A stretch of DNA of 64,000 nt from Gordonia amicalis NBRC 100051 = JCM 11271. Lineage in GTDB: Bacteria; Actinomycetota; Actinomycetes; Mycobacteriales; Mycobacteriaceae. Positions 54,951 through 62,537 of the stretch are shown here, in pieces. Each line of letters begins with the position of its first letter. The first letter of the stretch is position 1. The translations under genes and the position numbers were made by a program. The notes under the pieces were generated by a model. The model was not told where the DNA came from. It searched no databases and saw nothing but the letters and a program-made list of their open reading frames with translations. Location of the stretch: contig NZ_BANS01000015.1 in NCBI RefSeq assembly GCF_000332995.1, forward strand, positions 1 through 64,000. The letters are read 5' to 3'.

Positions 54951-56002
54951 GCACGTCCCGGACGGCCCGGCCGCCGGTGCCGGTGATCGTGGTCGCCGGT
55001 TTCCTCGGGTCCGGCAAGACGACCCTGCTCAACCATCTGCTGCGCACCGCGGGAGCCACCGGTACGAGACTGGGCGTCCTGGTCAACGACTTCGGATCGG
55101 TCAACATCGATGCACTGCTGGTGTCCGCCCAGGCCGACGGTGCGGTGAGCCTGAGCAACGGATGTATGTGCTGCACGGTCGACGCCGACGGTCTCGCCGA
55201 CGCGCTGACCTCCCTGGTCCGCCCGAGCGCGAAGATCGACGCGATCGTGATCGAGGCCAGCGGGATAGCCGAACCGAGATCACTCATCCGGATGGTCACC
55301 GCGGTGACGGATCCGCGGCTTCGTTATGGCGGTCTGGTCTACGTGGTCGACGCCGCGCACATCCACGCGCTGCGCGAGGAACACCCAGAGGTCGACGCGC
55401 ACATGGCGATAGCCGATCTCATTCTGGTCAACAAGTCCGACCTGATCACCGGCGCGGACCTGCGAACCGTCGAAGAGATTGTCGCGCAGCTGAACCCGAC
55501 CGCAGCGGCGATGGTGACCCAGGAGGCCCGGATCGACCCGGCGCTGTTGTTCGACATCGACGAGTCGGCCGGGACCGACGAACCGCGAAGCGGACAGCTC
55601 ACCCTCGACGAGCTGTTGCTCGAGGAACACGACCATTCCGGTCACGACCACCTGCACGCCGGGTACGAGGCGATCACCTTTCGGAGCGATGAACCGCTCG
55701 ACCCGCGTCGGCTCGCGCGGTTCCTGGAGCGACCGCCGAGCGGATGCTTCCGGATCAAGGGCATCGTGCACTTCGACCGGCCGCGGTATCGGCAGAAGTT
55801 CGTCGTACACGCTGTGGGCGGGTTCGTCCGGGTGAGCCGTGAGTCGTGGGCGCCGCGGACGCCGTCGACCGAACTGGTCGCGATCGGTCGCGGTCTCGAC
55901 GCCGAGGCCGTCAACGCCGAGTTGCAGGCCGCGATCGCGCGTCCGGAGGATGCGGAGGACGAGCACGGCATTCTCGGTGTCCTGCGCCACGTGCCCGACT
56001 GA
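54938..56002 (+). CDS. COG0523 GTPase (CobW/Zn-chaperone type)
   Basis: Predicted 354-residue G3E GTPase. Walker [10 protein letters not shown] (about 21-29), metal motif CMCC (in NGCMCCTVD, about 71-79), ASGIAEP, and NKSD (about 163) are present; a His-rich loop [16 protein letters not shown] (about 228-243) and the CobW C-terminal domain ([17 protein letters not shown]) follow. These proteins load or deliver metal, often zinc, to target enzymes. It overlaps trhO, whose product may carry zinc, suggesting a link (inference). Confidence 0.85.
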   Translation: MSGLSTSRTARPPVPVIVVAGFLGSGKTTLLNHLLRTAGATGTRLGVLVNDFGSVNIDALLVSAQADGAVSLSNGCMCCTVDADGLADALTSLVRPSAKIDAIVIEASGIAEPRSLIRMVTAVTDPRLRYGGLVYVVDAAHIHALREEHPEVDAHMAIADLILVNKSDLITGADLRTVEEIVAQLNPTAAAMVTQEARIDPALLFDIDESAGTDEPRSGQLTLDELLLEEHDHSGHDHLHAGYEAITFRSDEPLDPRRLARFLERPPSGCFRIKGIVHFDRPRYRQKFVVHAVGGFVRVSRESWAPRTPSTELVAIGRGLDAEAVNAELQAAIARPEDAEDEHGILGVLRHVPD

Positions 56003-56135
56003 GCGCGATACCCGCGACACGTGTGGCGCGGATCACGCGACACGCCGGTCCGGATGTCACATTCGGCTAACGAAATCCGGAACGCCCAGGTAGCGCATTT
56101 CGCAAACTCCGCTCGCCCTGTTTCACTGTTAAGTC

Positions 56136-56150
56136 TGTGACCAGTGTGAC
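56136..56150. promoter_or_regulatory. Direct repeat TGTGAC upstream of the amidase gene
   Basis: TGTGAC occurs at 56136-56141 and 56145-56150; on the minus strand these are two GTCACA half sites nine bp apart, loosely like MtrA sites found before cell-wall hydrolase genes in the order. Spacing differs from the published ones. Confidence 0.3.
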
Positions 56151-56180
56151 CAATGGTGCCTAACGGGAGGAGTGAGGCGA

Positions 56181-57248
56181 ATGACCGGAGCTGAGATGCG
56201 CGATCGCCGCCTCGAAACGCCGATGTTCCAGAAGATGATGAAGAAGCGCATGATGACGACCGCCTTCGCCGTGACGGCAGTGGCGTCGACCGTGATGGCG
56301 TCGAACCTGGTGGTGGCGCCAGCGCAGGCCGCGCCGGCCCGTGGGACCGCGCTCGCGGGGAAGACGATCTTCCTGGACCCGGGCCACCAGGCGAGTGCTG
56401 CCGGTCGGAGCCTCAGTGCGCAGGTGTCCGACGGGCGCGGCGGCAAGAAGGACTGCCAGACCACCGGGGCCACGGGGGTGAACGGCGCCAAGGAGCACAC
56501 CGTCAACTGGCAGGTCACCCAGTTGGTCAAGGCCGGCCTGGAGAGCCAGGGCGCCCGGGTGGTGCTCAGCCGGCCCGACGACGTCGGGTGGGGTGGCTGC
56601 GTCGACGAGCGTGCCGCCGCGGCGAGCCGGTCCGGCGCAGCGGTCGCGGTCAGCCTGCACGCCGATTCGACGAGCCGCGGCGCGGACGGCGCCAAGAAGG
56701 GCTTCCACATGATCGTGCCCTCGCTGCCGATCCCGGACGCCACCGTGAACCGCGTGCAGTCGGGTGAGGGGCGCAAGGCGTCGACCGTCATGCGCGATTC
56801 CTTCCTCGCTGCCGGCTTCCCGTCGGCCAACTACGCGGGGGTGAACAACGGCATCCAGACGCGTCCGGACATCGCCGCGGTCAACCTGACCAAGGTCCCG
56901 GCTGTCTTCATCGAGATGGGCAACCTGTCCAACCCGGCCGAGGCGGCCGCCCTGGCCGGACGCGATGGCCAGCTGAAGTACGCGATGGCCATCACCGACG
57001 GCATCCTGAAATACGTCAACGGCAATGCGGCCACCGGCGCCGCACCCGCACCTTCGGTGCCGCCGGCCGACGACGCCAGCGGGCTGTCCGCGGTGATCCC
57101 GTTCGTGCAGCAACTGCTCGCAACCGAGGAGCCCGAGGCCGTCGTCCAGTTGCTGGCCACCCAGGGGCAGGATGTGTCGGCACAGGTCCTCAAGGCGATG
57201 CTCACGATTCTGTACGGCCTGTTCGACGGGAAGCTGCCGATCGGCTGA
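56181..57248 (+). CDS. N-acetylmuramoyl-L-alanine amidase, Ami1-like (Rv3717)
   Basis: Predicted 355-residue secreted zinc amidase that cuts stem peptides from peptidoglycan. A signal peptide ends near APAQA (about 48-52). Zinc ligands are seen as His in FLDPGHQAS, Glu in AKEHTVNW and His in VSLHADST, and the catalytic Glu in FIEMGNLSN. It has the Amidase_3 fold and a Cys pair (KKDCQTT, WGGCVDE) as in Rv3717. The C-terminal 80 residues are an Ala/Pro linker and a helical extension. GGGAGGAG stands 8 nt before the ATG. Confidence 0.9.
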   Translation: MTGAEMRDRRLETPMFQKMMKKRMMTTAFAVTAVASTVMASNLVVAPAQAAPARGTALAGKTIFLDPGHQASAAGRSLSAQVSDGRGGKKDCQTTGATGVNGAKEHTVNWQVTQLVKAGLESQGARVVLSRPDDVGWGGCVDERAAAASRSGAAVAVSLHADSTSRGADGAKKGFHMIVPSLPIPDATVNRVQSGEGRKASTVMRDSFLAAGFPSANYAGVNNGIQTRPDIAAVNLTKVPAVFIEMGNLSNPAEAAALAGRDGQLKYAMAITDGILKYVNGNAATGAAPAPSVPPADDASGLSAVIPFVQQLLATEEPEAVVQLLATQGQDVSAQVLKAMLTILYGLFDGKLPIG

Positions 57249-57281
57249 GCCTGTCCGCCTCCGGCGGCTAACCTCGGCCCC

Positions 57282-58205
57282 ATGGGCATTCGAGATCTCC
57301 TGGTGATGGACACTCCGGTGCCGTCGTTGCGCGGACGCAAGGTACTGATCACCGGGGCGGCGAGCGGGATCGGACGCGCGACCGCCGAGGCGGCCGCCGC
57401 ACGGGGTGCCGAACTGGTGCTGACCGACCTACACGCCGATCAGCTCGACGAGGTCGTCGCGGGAATCCTCCGCGCCGACGGCACCGTGCTCTACCACCTC
57501 GCGGGAGACGTCTCCGACTACGACTGGGTGGCCAACTTCGCGCGGCAGGTCGACGCCGAGGTCGGCGTGATGGACGTCGTGATGAACATCGCCGGGATCT
57601 CGGCATGGGGCACGGTGGAGAATCTCGAGCACCGCCATTGGCGATCGCTCGTCGACGTCAATCTCATGGGCCCGATCCACATCATCGAATGCTTTGTGCC
57701 GCAGATGGTGCGGCGGGGGAGCGGCGGACACATCGTCAACGTGTCGTCGGCCGCGGGGCTGCTCGCCCTGCCGTGGCACGCCGCCTACAGCGCGAGCAAG
57801 TTCGGGATCCGCGGTGTCTCCGAGGTGTTGCGGTTCGATCTGCGGCGTCACGGTATCGGGGTGTCGCTGGTGTGTCCGGGCGGTGTGGACACCCCGCTGG
57901 TCGACACCGTCGAAATCGTCGGCGTCGACCGTGACGACCCGCGAGTCAAGGCCGCCATCAACAACTTCCACAAGGTCGCGGTGTCACCCGAGACCGCGGC
58001 CGCGGCGATCCTCAAGGGGATCCGCAAGAATCGGTTCATGGTCTACACGTCGTTCGACATCCGGTTCGGATACTGGTGGGCGCGGAAGTTCGCCCTGCCC
58101 TACGAGATCGCGATGCGGGTGGCCAACGATCGTTTCGACAAGCTCGCGCGGGTCAGCGGCACGACGCTCGAGGCGCGGGCACGCGACCACCATTCGGCGC
58201 AGTGA
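57282..58205 (+). CDS. Short-chain dehydrogenase/reductase
   Basis: Predicted 307-residue classical SDR. Cofactor motif TGAASGIG (about 25-32), NIAG (about 105-108), catalytic Ser in VNVSSAAG and Y-S-A-S-K (about 168-172) are complete; the Asp after the second strand (LTDLHAD) favours NAD(H). A C-terminal extension of about 50 residues with WWARKFALPYEI may associate with the membrane. Its TGA overlaps the GTG of the kinase-like gene. Substrate unknown; mycobacterial relatives act on lipid or steroid alcohols. Confidence 0.82.
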   Translation: MGIRDLLVMDTPVPSLRGRKVLITGAASGIGRATAEAAAARGAELVLTDLHADQLDEVVAGILRADGTVLYHLAGDVSDYDWVANFARQVDAEVGVMDVVMNIAGISAWGTVENLEHRHWRSLVDVNLMGPIHIIECFVPQMVRRGSGGHIVNVSSAAGLLALPWHAAYSASKFGIRGVSEVLRFDLRRHGIGVSLVCPGGVDTPLVDTVEIVGVDRDDPRVKAAINNFHKVAVSPETAAAAILKGIRKNRFMVYTSFDIRFGYWWARKFALPYEIAMRVANDRFDKLARVSGTTLEARARDHHSAQ

Positions 58206-58984
58206 GCCGCGTCTTCCGTAAGACGCTGCGGGGCAGCGGCCCGCCGGGCGGTCACCGGGACTTCTTCGCGGCCGAGGTCGCCGGGTTGCGCTGGCTCGCC
58301 GACTCCGGCGCACCGGTGGCGAAGGTGCTCGCGGTGAGCGAGGACGCCATCGAACTCGAGTACCTCGACACGACGCGTCCGGATCGCGAGGCCGCCCGGG
58401 CCTTCGGAGCTGCGCTGGCGGGCATGCACGACGCCGGTGCCCCGCGGTTCGGTTCGCCGCCCGCGGGTTTCGACGGCCGGCTGTTCATCGGCCGGCGCCC
58501 GCTCAGTTCGATCGAATACGACTCGTGGGGCGAGTTCTACGCGCGGGAACGCGTCGAGCCGTATCTGCGTCCGGCGCGGGAGGCCGGCAATCTGACCGCT
58601 GAGGACGAGGATGCCGTTCGCGCCGCCTGCGAGCTGGTCGCGAGCGGAGGGTTCGACGACGACGAACCCGCGGCCCGCATCCACGGCGATCTGTGGAACG
58701 GCAACGTGCTCTGGACCTCCCAGGGCGTCGTGATGATAGACCCCGCCGCACACGGGGGTCACCGGGAGACCGACCTCGCGATGCTCGCGCTCTTCGGCTG
58801 CCCGCTGCTCGACGAGATCATCGACGGCTATCAGGAGACGCACCCCTTGGTGCCCGGTTGGCAGGACAGGGTCGAGGTCCACCAACTGCACCCGCTCGCG
58901 GTGCACGCCGCCGGGCACGGACCCGGCTACGGCACCGCTCTGGGCCGGGCCGCTCGGGCGTCCTCGGCGCTCGCGCGCAGATGA
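58202..58984 (+). CDS. Fructosamine-kinase-like protein
   Basis: Predicted 260-residue protein of the fructosamine kinase/aminoglycoside-phosphotransferase fold. The ATP-binding lysine region is short (VFRKTLRGSG, FFAAEVAGLRWLADSG), and the catalytic loop IHGDLWNGNVLW (about 160-171) and IDPAAHGGHRETDLAML (about 180-196) are well kept. It would repair glycated amines by phosphorylation. The GTG overlaps the SDR stop by 4 bp, and a nucleosidase gene follows. Confidence 0.82.
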   Translation: MSRVFRKTLRGSGPPGGHRDFFAAEVAGLRWLADSGAPVAKVLAVSEDAIELEYLDTTRPDREAARAFGAALAGMHDAGAPRFGSPPAGFDGRLFIGRRPLSSIEYDSWGEFYARERVEPYLRPAREAGNLTAEDEDAVRAACELVASGGFDDDEPAARIHGDLWNGNVLWTSQGVVMIDPAAHGGHRETDLAMLALFGCPLLDEIIDGYQETHPLVPGWQDRVEVHQLHPLAVHAAGHGPGYGTALGRAARASSALARR

Positions 58985-59003
58985 CGCACGCGATAATCAC
59001 CCG

Positions 59004-59594
59004 GTGTCTGATGACGATGTGCGGAGTGGTGTGTCCGGAAGTGTTCTGATCGTGTCGGCGACCCGCGCCGAGGCGCGGCATCTGCCGGCGGGTTCACGGT
59101 TGCTCATCACCGGGATCGGCAAGGTCCGGGCGACGATGGCGTTGAGTCGCGAGCTCGCCGCCGGTGCACCGGTCCGGCAGGTGATCAACATCGGCACCGC
59201 GGGGGTGCTGCGGGACGAAGTCGTCGGTCCCGGACGCGATCTGTTCATCCCGTCATCGGTGCTCGAACACGACATCAGCAGCGCCGAACTACGCGCCATG
59301 GGCTATGAGATGACCGACCGCTGGGAACTCCCGGACGGTGACGGAACGGTGCTGGCCTCGGGGGACACCTTCGTCGCCGACCCGGTGCGGCGGGCCCAAC
59401 TGGCACGCCACGCCGATCTCGTCGACATGGAGGGATGCGCGGTCGCCCATGTGAGCGCGCAGTTCGGGATCCCGTGCCGGCTCGTCAAGGCCGTCACCGA
59501 CAACGCCGACGAGGGTGCGATGGAGTGGCCCGAACTGGTCGACGCCGCGGCCCGAAAGCTGGGGCACTGGATCGAACTCAACGCCGGCGGCTGA
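59004..59594 (+). CDS. MTA/SAH nucleosidase-like phosphorylase fold protein
   Basis: Predicted 196-residue PNP-fold nucleosidase. Core motifs NIGTAGVLRDEVVGPGRD (about 63-80) with the Gly-Thr-Ala loop, ASGDTFVADP (about 117-126) and VDMEGCAVAHVS (about 141-152, with the Glu that contacts ribose) are complete; it is a little shorter than E. coli Pfs (232 residues). It would split methylthioadenosine, SAH or a related nucleoside. GTG start, 19 bp after the kinase gene, likely same operon. Confidence 0.78.
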   Translation: MSDDDVRSGVSGSVLIVSATRAEARHLPAGSRLLITGIGKVRATMALSRELAAGAPVRQVINIGTAGVLRDEVVGPGRDLFIPSSVLEHDISSAELRAMGYEMTDRWELPDGDGTVLASGDTFVADPVRRAQLARHADLVDMEGCAVAHVSAQFGIPCRLVKAVTDNADEGAMEWPELVDAAARKLGHWIELNAGG

Positions 59595-59673
59595 CGCTCG
59601 TCGGAGACCCCGCTGGTCACGACCGGTTGAAACCGCCTGGCGCGCGCGACCGGAGGTGGCGATTCGGCGCGCG

Positions 59674-60591
59674 TCAGGAGCGGGTGTCGGCGACGCCTGC
59701 CGGACCGCCGTCGGTGGCCGACTCGTACGTCTGGAAACCGGACGGGGCGGGGTCGGTACGAGGCGTGTCGGCCTGACCCGAGAGCGGTGCGTCCGACGGG
59801 GTGAGGTCGGGTGCGGCGAGATCCGCCACCGTCGGGCGCGCGGTTGCCGGGGTCCGCTGGGTCCGTTCGACGGTCGCCGTACGCGTCGACGAGGCCGGGC
59901 GTTCGGAGGCGGAGCCGGGACGGGAGCGCTGGGGGCGCGACTTGCTCGACGGCGCCTTGGCGGTCTGGCCGGGGCCGGCCTGCTGGGCCGTGCTGCTCTT
60001 GGCCCGACGATGCGTCGTCGCGCGCTCGGTCGACTCGCCGGTCTTGGCGCGGTCGTTCTTGTCTCGACTCGCGCGAGTCGACGCACCGCGGGACCCCGTC
60101 GGCTTCTCGCGACCACCGGAGTTCTTGTCGTCGTCGCCGCGGGTCAGGAACCATCGGACGAGCACCATGGCCAAGGTGACGAGGAAGACCGTCAGCATCC
60201 AGGGGAAATCCGCGGCGATCGGCAACAGCACCTTGAAGATCAGGCTCTTCAGACCGGACGACGCCTGCTCGGAATTGAGGCCGTACAGCGTGACGATGCT
60301 GACGAAGAACGCGATCAGCGGCGGCTGGGCGGCAGCGGTGAACAGTGCGCGGCGACGCACGGCCAGAGCAGCGAGGACGCAGCCGACGAGATAACAGAAC
60401 TTGTAGATCCCGCCGAGCGAATCGTTGCTGCCGGCGTCGATCGCCGCACCGAGGGCCGTGATCCCGGTTGCCAGGAGAACGGCACCCCACCACGGCAGAC
60501 CGCGGACCGCGGGCAGCACGGACTGCTGGTCCAGGGGTACCGCCGTCTGTAGGCGTTGCGGGGAAGGCACATGGTCACGGTACCGGTTCAT
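59674..60591 (-). CDS. DUF6542-type membrane protein with long basic tail
   Basis: Predicted 305-residue protein: three or four N-terminal membrane helices (about 30-55, 66-80, 90-105, 130-150) of the DUF6542 type, then a disordered cytosolic tail of about 150 residues rich in Arg, Lys, Ser, Thr and Ala. No enzyme motif. The ATG at 60591 overlaps the end of rmuC by 17 bp, so the two are co-transcribed leftward. Function unknown. Confidence 0.65.
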   Translation of the reverse strand: MNRYRDHVPSPQRLQTAVPLDQQSVLPAVRGLPWWGAVLLATGITALGAAIDAGSNDSLGGIYKFCYLVGCVLAALAVRRRALFTAAAQPPLIAFFVSIVTLYGLNSEQASSGLKSLIFKVLLPIAADFPWMLTVFLVTLAMVLVRWFLTRGDDDKNSGGREKPTGSRGASTRASRDKNDRAKTGESTERATTHRRAKSSTAQQAGPGQTAKAPSSKSRPQRSRPGSASERPASSTRTATVERTQRTPATARPTVADLAAPDLTPSDAPLSGQADTPRTDPAPSGFQTYESATDGGPAGVADTRS

Positions 60592-61804
60592 CGGCGGAAA
60601 ACGCTCCACCCCCGGACCGTGGCGTGGACGCGGCCGCCGATGTCGTCGCAGGTGTCGCGACGGATTCGGCGGACCTGCAGGTGTCGTGGATCACGCGGGG
60701 CCGCGGCGGTTCGGCGACCTCGCCCAGGGCGTCGAGTTCGGCCAGTCGTCGTGCGGTGACGCCCAGCCGGCTCTCGACCGACCCGATCGTCGAGTTGTAG
60801 GCGTCGACGGTGCGCTGCAGCGATGTGCCGAGCGAGCCCAGATGACCGAGTACACCGGCGAGCCGTTGGTGGAGTTCCATGCCGAGGGCATGGATGACCG
60901 CGGCGTCGCGGGCCATCGCGTCGTGGCGCCAGCCGAGGGCGACGGTCCGGAGCAACGCGATGAGGGTCGTCGGAGTGGCGATCACCACATTGCGTGCGAA
61001 GCCGTACTCGAGGACCTCGGAATCGGTGCGGACGGCGGCTTCGAGGACTGCGTCGGCGGGGAGGAACAGCACCACCATCTCCGGCGTGTTCTCGAAGGCC
61101 GTCCAGTAGGACTTCGCGGACAACCGGGCGATGTGTGCGCGCAGCGCCCGGGCATGCTCGCCGATCAGACGATCCCGGGCGGCGGCCTCGGTGGACTCGG
61201 CGGCACGCAGATACGCCTCGAGGGGCACCTTGGCGTCGACGACGATGTCGCGTCCGCCCGCGAGGTGGACGACGAGGTCGGGCCGGACCGTCGCGCCGGC
61301 CTTGGTCTTGTCCGGCAGCGACACCTGGGTGCTGAAGTCACAGTGTTTGGTCATCCCGGCGAGTTCGACGACCCGTTCGAGCTGCACCTCGCCCCAGCGG
61401 CCGCGCGAGTGGGAGCTGTGCAGTGCGTTGGCGAGCTGCCGGGTCTGGTCGTTGAGCGCGACGGATGCCGCGTGGATGCCGCGAACCTGCTCGGTGAGCC
61501 CGGCGTACGCGCCGATCCGATTGGACTCGACCCGACGCAGTTCGTCGGAGAGCTGGGCGAGGGTCGCGCGTAGCGGTTCCACGATGTGCTGCACCTGGCT
61601 GCCGATCGCCGTGGACTGCCGCCGTGCCGCATCCTCGGTGGCCCACGACAACGACGACGCCACCTCGCTGCGTCCCTCGCGCAGCATCTCCACCTCGGAG
61701 CGGGCGGCCGCCACCACCCCGGCGCTGCGCGCGGCATGCGCCCACCACCCGAGCGCGATGCCGAGCAGGACGCCGAACACGAGTGACAGGGCTGCAGCGA
61801 TCAT
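60575..61804 (-). CDS. rmuC: RmuC-family DNA recombination protein
   Basis: Predicted 409-residue protein: N-terminal membrane helix (about 4-24), a long coiled coil (about 30-125), and the RmuC nuclease-like domain with SRGRWGEVQLERVVELAGM (about 132-150), PDLVVHLAGGRDIVVDAKVPLEAY (about 174-197) and the C-terminal FLPADAVLEAA...NVVIATPTTLIALLRTVALGWRH region. Function in E. coli: limits DNA inversions. ATG at 61804; it overlaps the next gene by 17 bp. Confidence 0.88.
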   Translation of the reverse strand: MIAAALSLVFGVLLGIALGWWAHAARSAGVVAAARSEVEMLREGRSEVASSLSWATEDAARRQSTAIGSQVQHIVEPLRATLAQLSDELRRVESNRIGAYAGLTEQVRGIHAASVALNDQTRQLANALHSSHSRGRWGEVQLERVVELAGMTKHCDFSTQVSLPDKTKAGATVRPDLVVHLAGGRDIVVDAKVPLEAYLRAAESTEAAARDRLIGEHARALRAHIARLSAKSYWTAFENTPEMVVLFLPADAVLEAAVRTDSEVLEYGFARNVVIATPTTLIALLRTVALGWRHDAMARDAAVIHALGMELHQRLAGVLGHLGSLGTSLQRTVDAYNSTIGSVESRLGVTARRLAELDALGEVAEPPRPRVIHDTCRSAESVATPATTSAAASTPRSGGGAFSADEPVP

Positions 61805-61856
61805 GCCCTGATGGTGGCGGATGCCTCCGACAAAACGCCGTCGCCGCAGCTCCGGC

Positions 61857-62537
61857 TCAGTCCTCCGCTGGTGCCTCGAAGTCGAGCAGCCACCTCTTGA
61901 TGTCCAGTCCGTAGCGGAAGCCACCGAGCGTTCCGTCGCTGCGCTTGACCCGGTGGCACGGCACGAAGAGTGCGGCGGCATTGCGCGCACACGCGGTCGC
62001 CGCGGCGCGGATGGCGGCCGGTTCGCCCGCGCGCTCGGCGAACTCGGTGTAGGTGACCGGCCGCCCGGGTTCGACGAGACGCAGCGCGTCCCACGCCTTG
62101 TTCAGGAAGGTGCCGCCGGAGAGCTGGACCACCTCGACCCGGGACGGCGCATCGACCTCGCCCGCGTAGTACGCCGACACCGCGTCGGTGAGTCTCCCGA
62201 GCGTCACGGAACGCTGCAGTGACTCCGGACGCAACGATCGGTGGATGAGTGCGGAGAGATAGGCGGGATCGTCGGTCCACCCGGATGCGAGGACGCGCTC
62301 CGAGTCGTCGGCGATCACGGTGAACGGACCGTTCGGGGTGTCGAGGGTGGCGTAACCGGCGGCGGTGGCAGTGCCGGGGGTGACGGGGTCGTCGGCGGCC
62401 GTGGTGTGGGCGGTCGGTCCGTCGGTGACGGTGGGGGACGGTGCAGGCATGGCGTTCCTGTCGGGTCGGGGTTCGAGTCGAATCGGTGTCGGATGGGGCG
62501 TCATCGGATCAGGCGTCATCTGGGGTCCGCTCGTCAT
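61857..62537 (-). CDS. ogt: Methylated-DNA-protein-cysteine methyltransferase (Ogt)
   Basis: Predicted 226-residue O6-alkylguanine-DNA repair protein. The active-site Cys is in LFVPCHRVKRSDGTLGGFRYGLD (about 189-211, split), with the Arg finger region GEPAAIRAAATACARN and the Tyr of PVTYTEFAERAG in place. An extra N-terminal 60 residues rich in Pro and Thr are unusual and may be partly non-native. The ATG at 62537 overlaps the stop of the Ada-AlkA gene by 4 bp, so both repair genes form one operon. Confidence 0.88.
   Translation of the reverse strand: MTSGPQMTPDPMTPHPTPIRLEPRPDRNAMPAPSPTVTDGPTAHTTAADDPVTPGTATAAGYATLDTPNGPFTVIADDSERVLASGWTDDPAYLSALIHRSLRPESLQRSVTLGRLTDAVSAYYAGEVDAPSRVEVVQLSGGTFLNKAWDALRLVEPGRPVTYTEFAERAGEPAAIRAAATACARNAAALFVPCHRVKRSDGTLGGFRYGLDIKRWLLDFEAPAED

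Noticed and set aside
62467-62478. GGGGTTCGAGTC matching part of the tRNA-Ala T-arm, considered as an attachment-site copy
   Set aside because: Only 12 bases match, it lies inside the ogt coding region, and the flanks do not extend the match.
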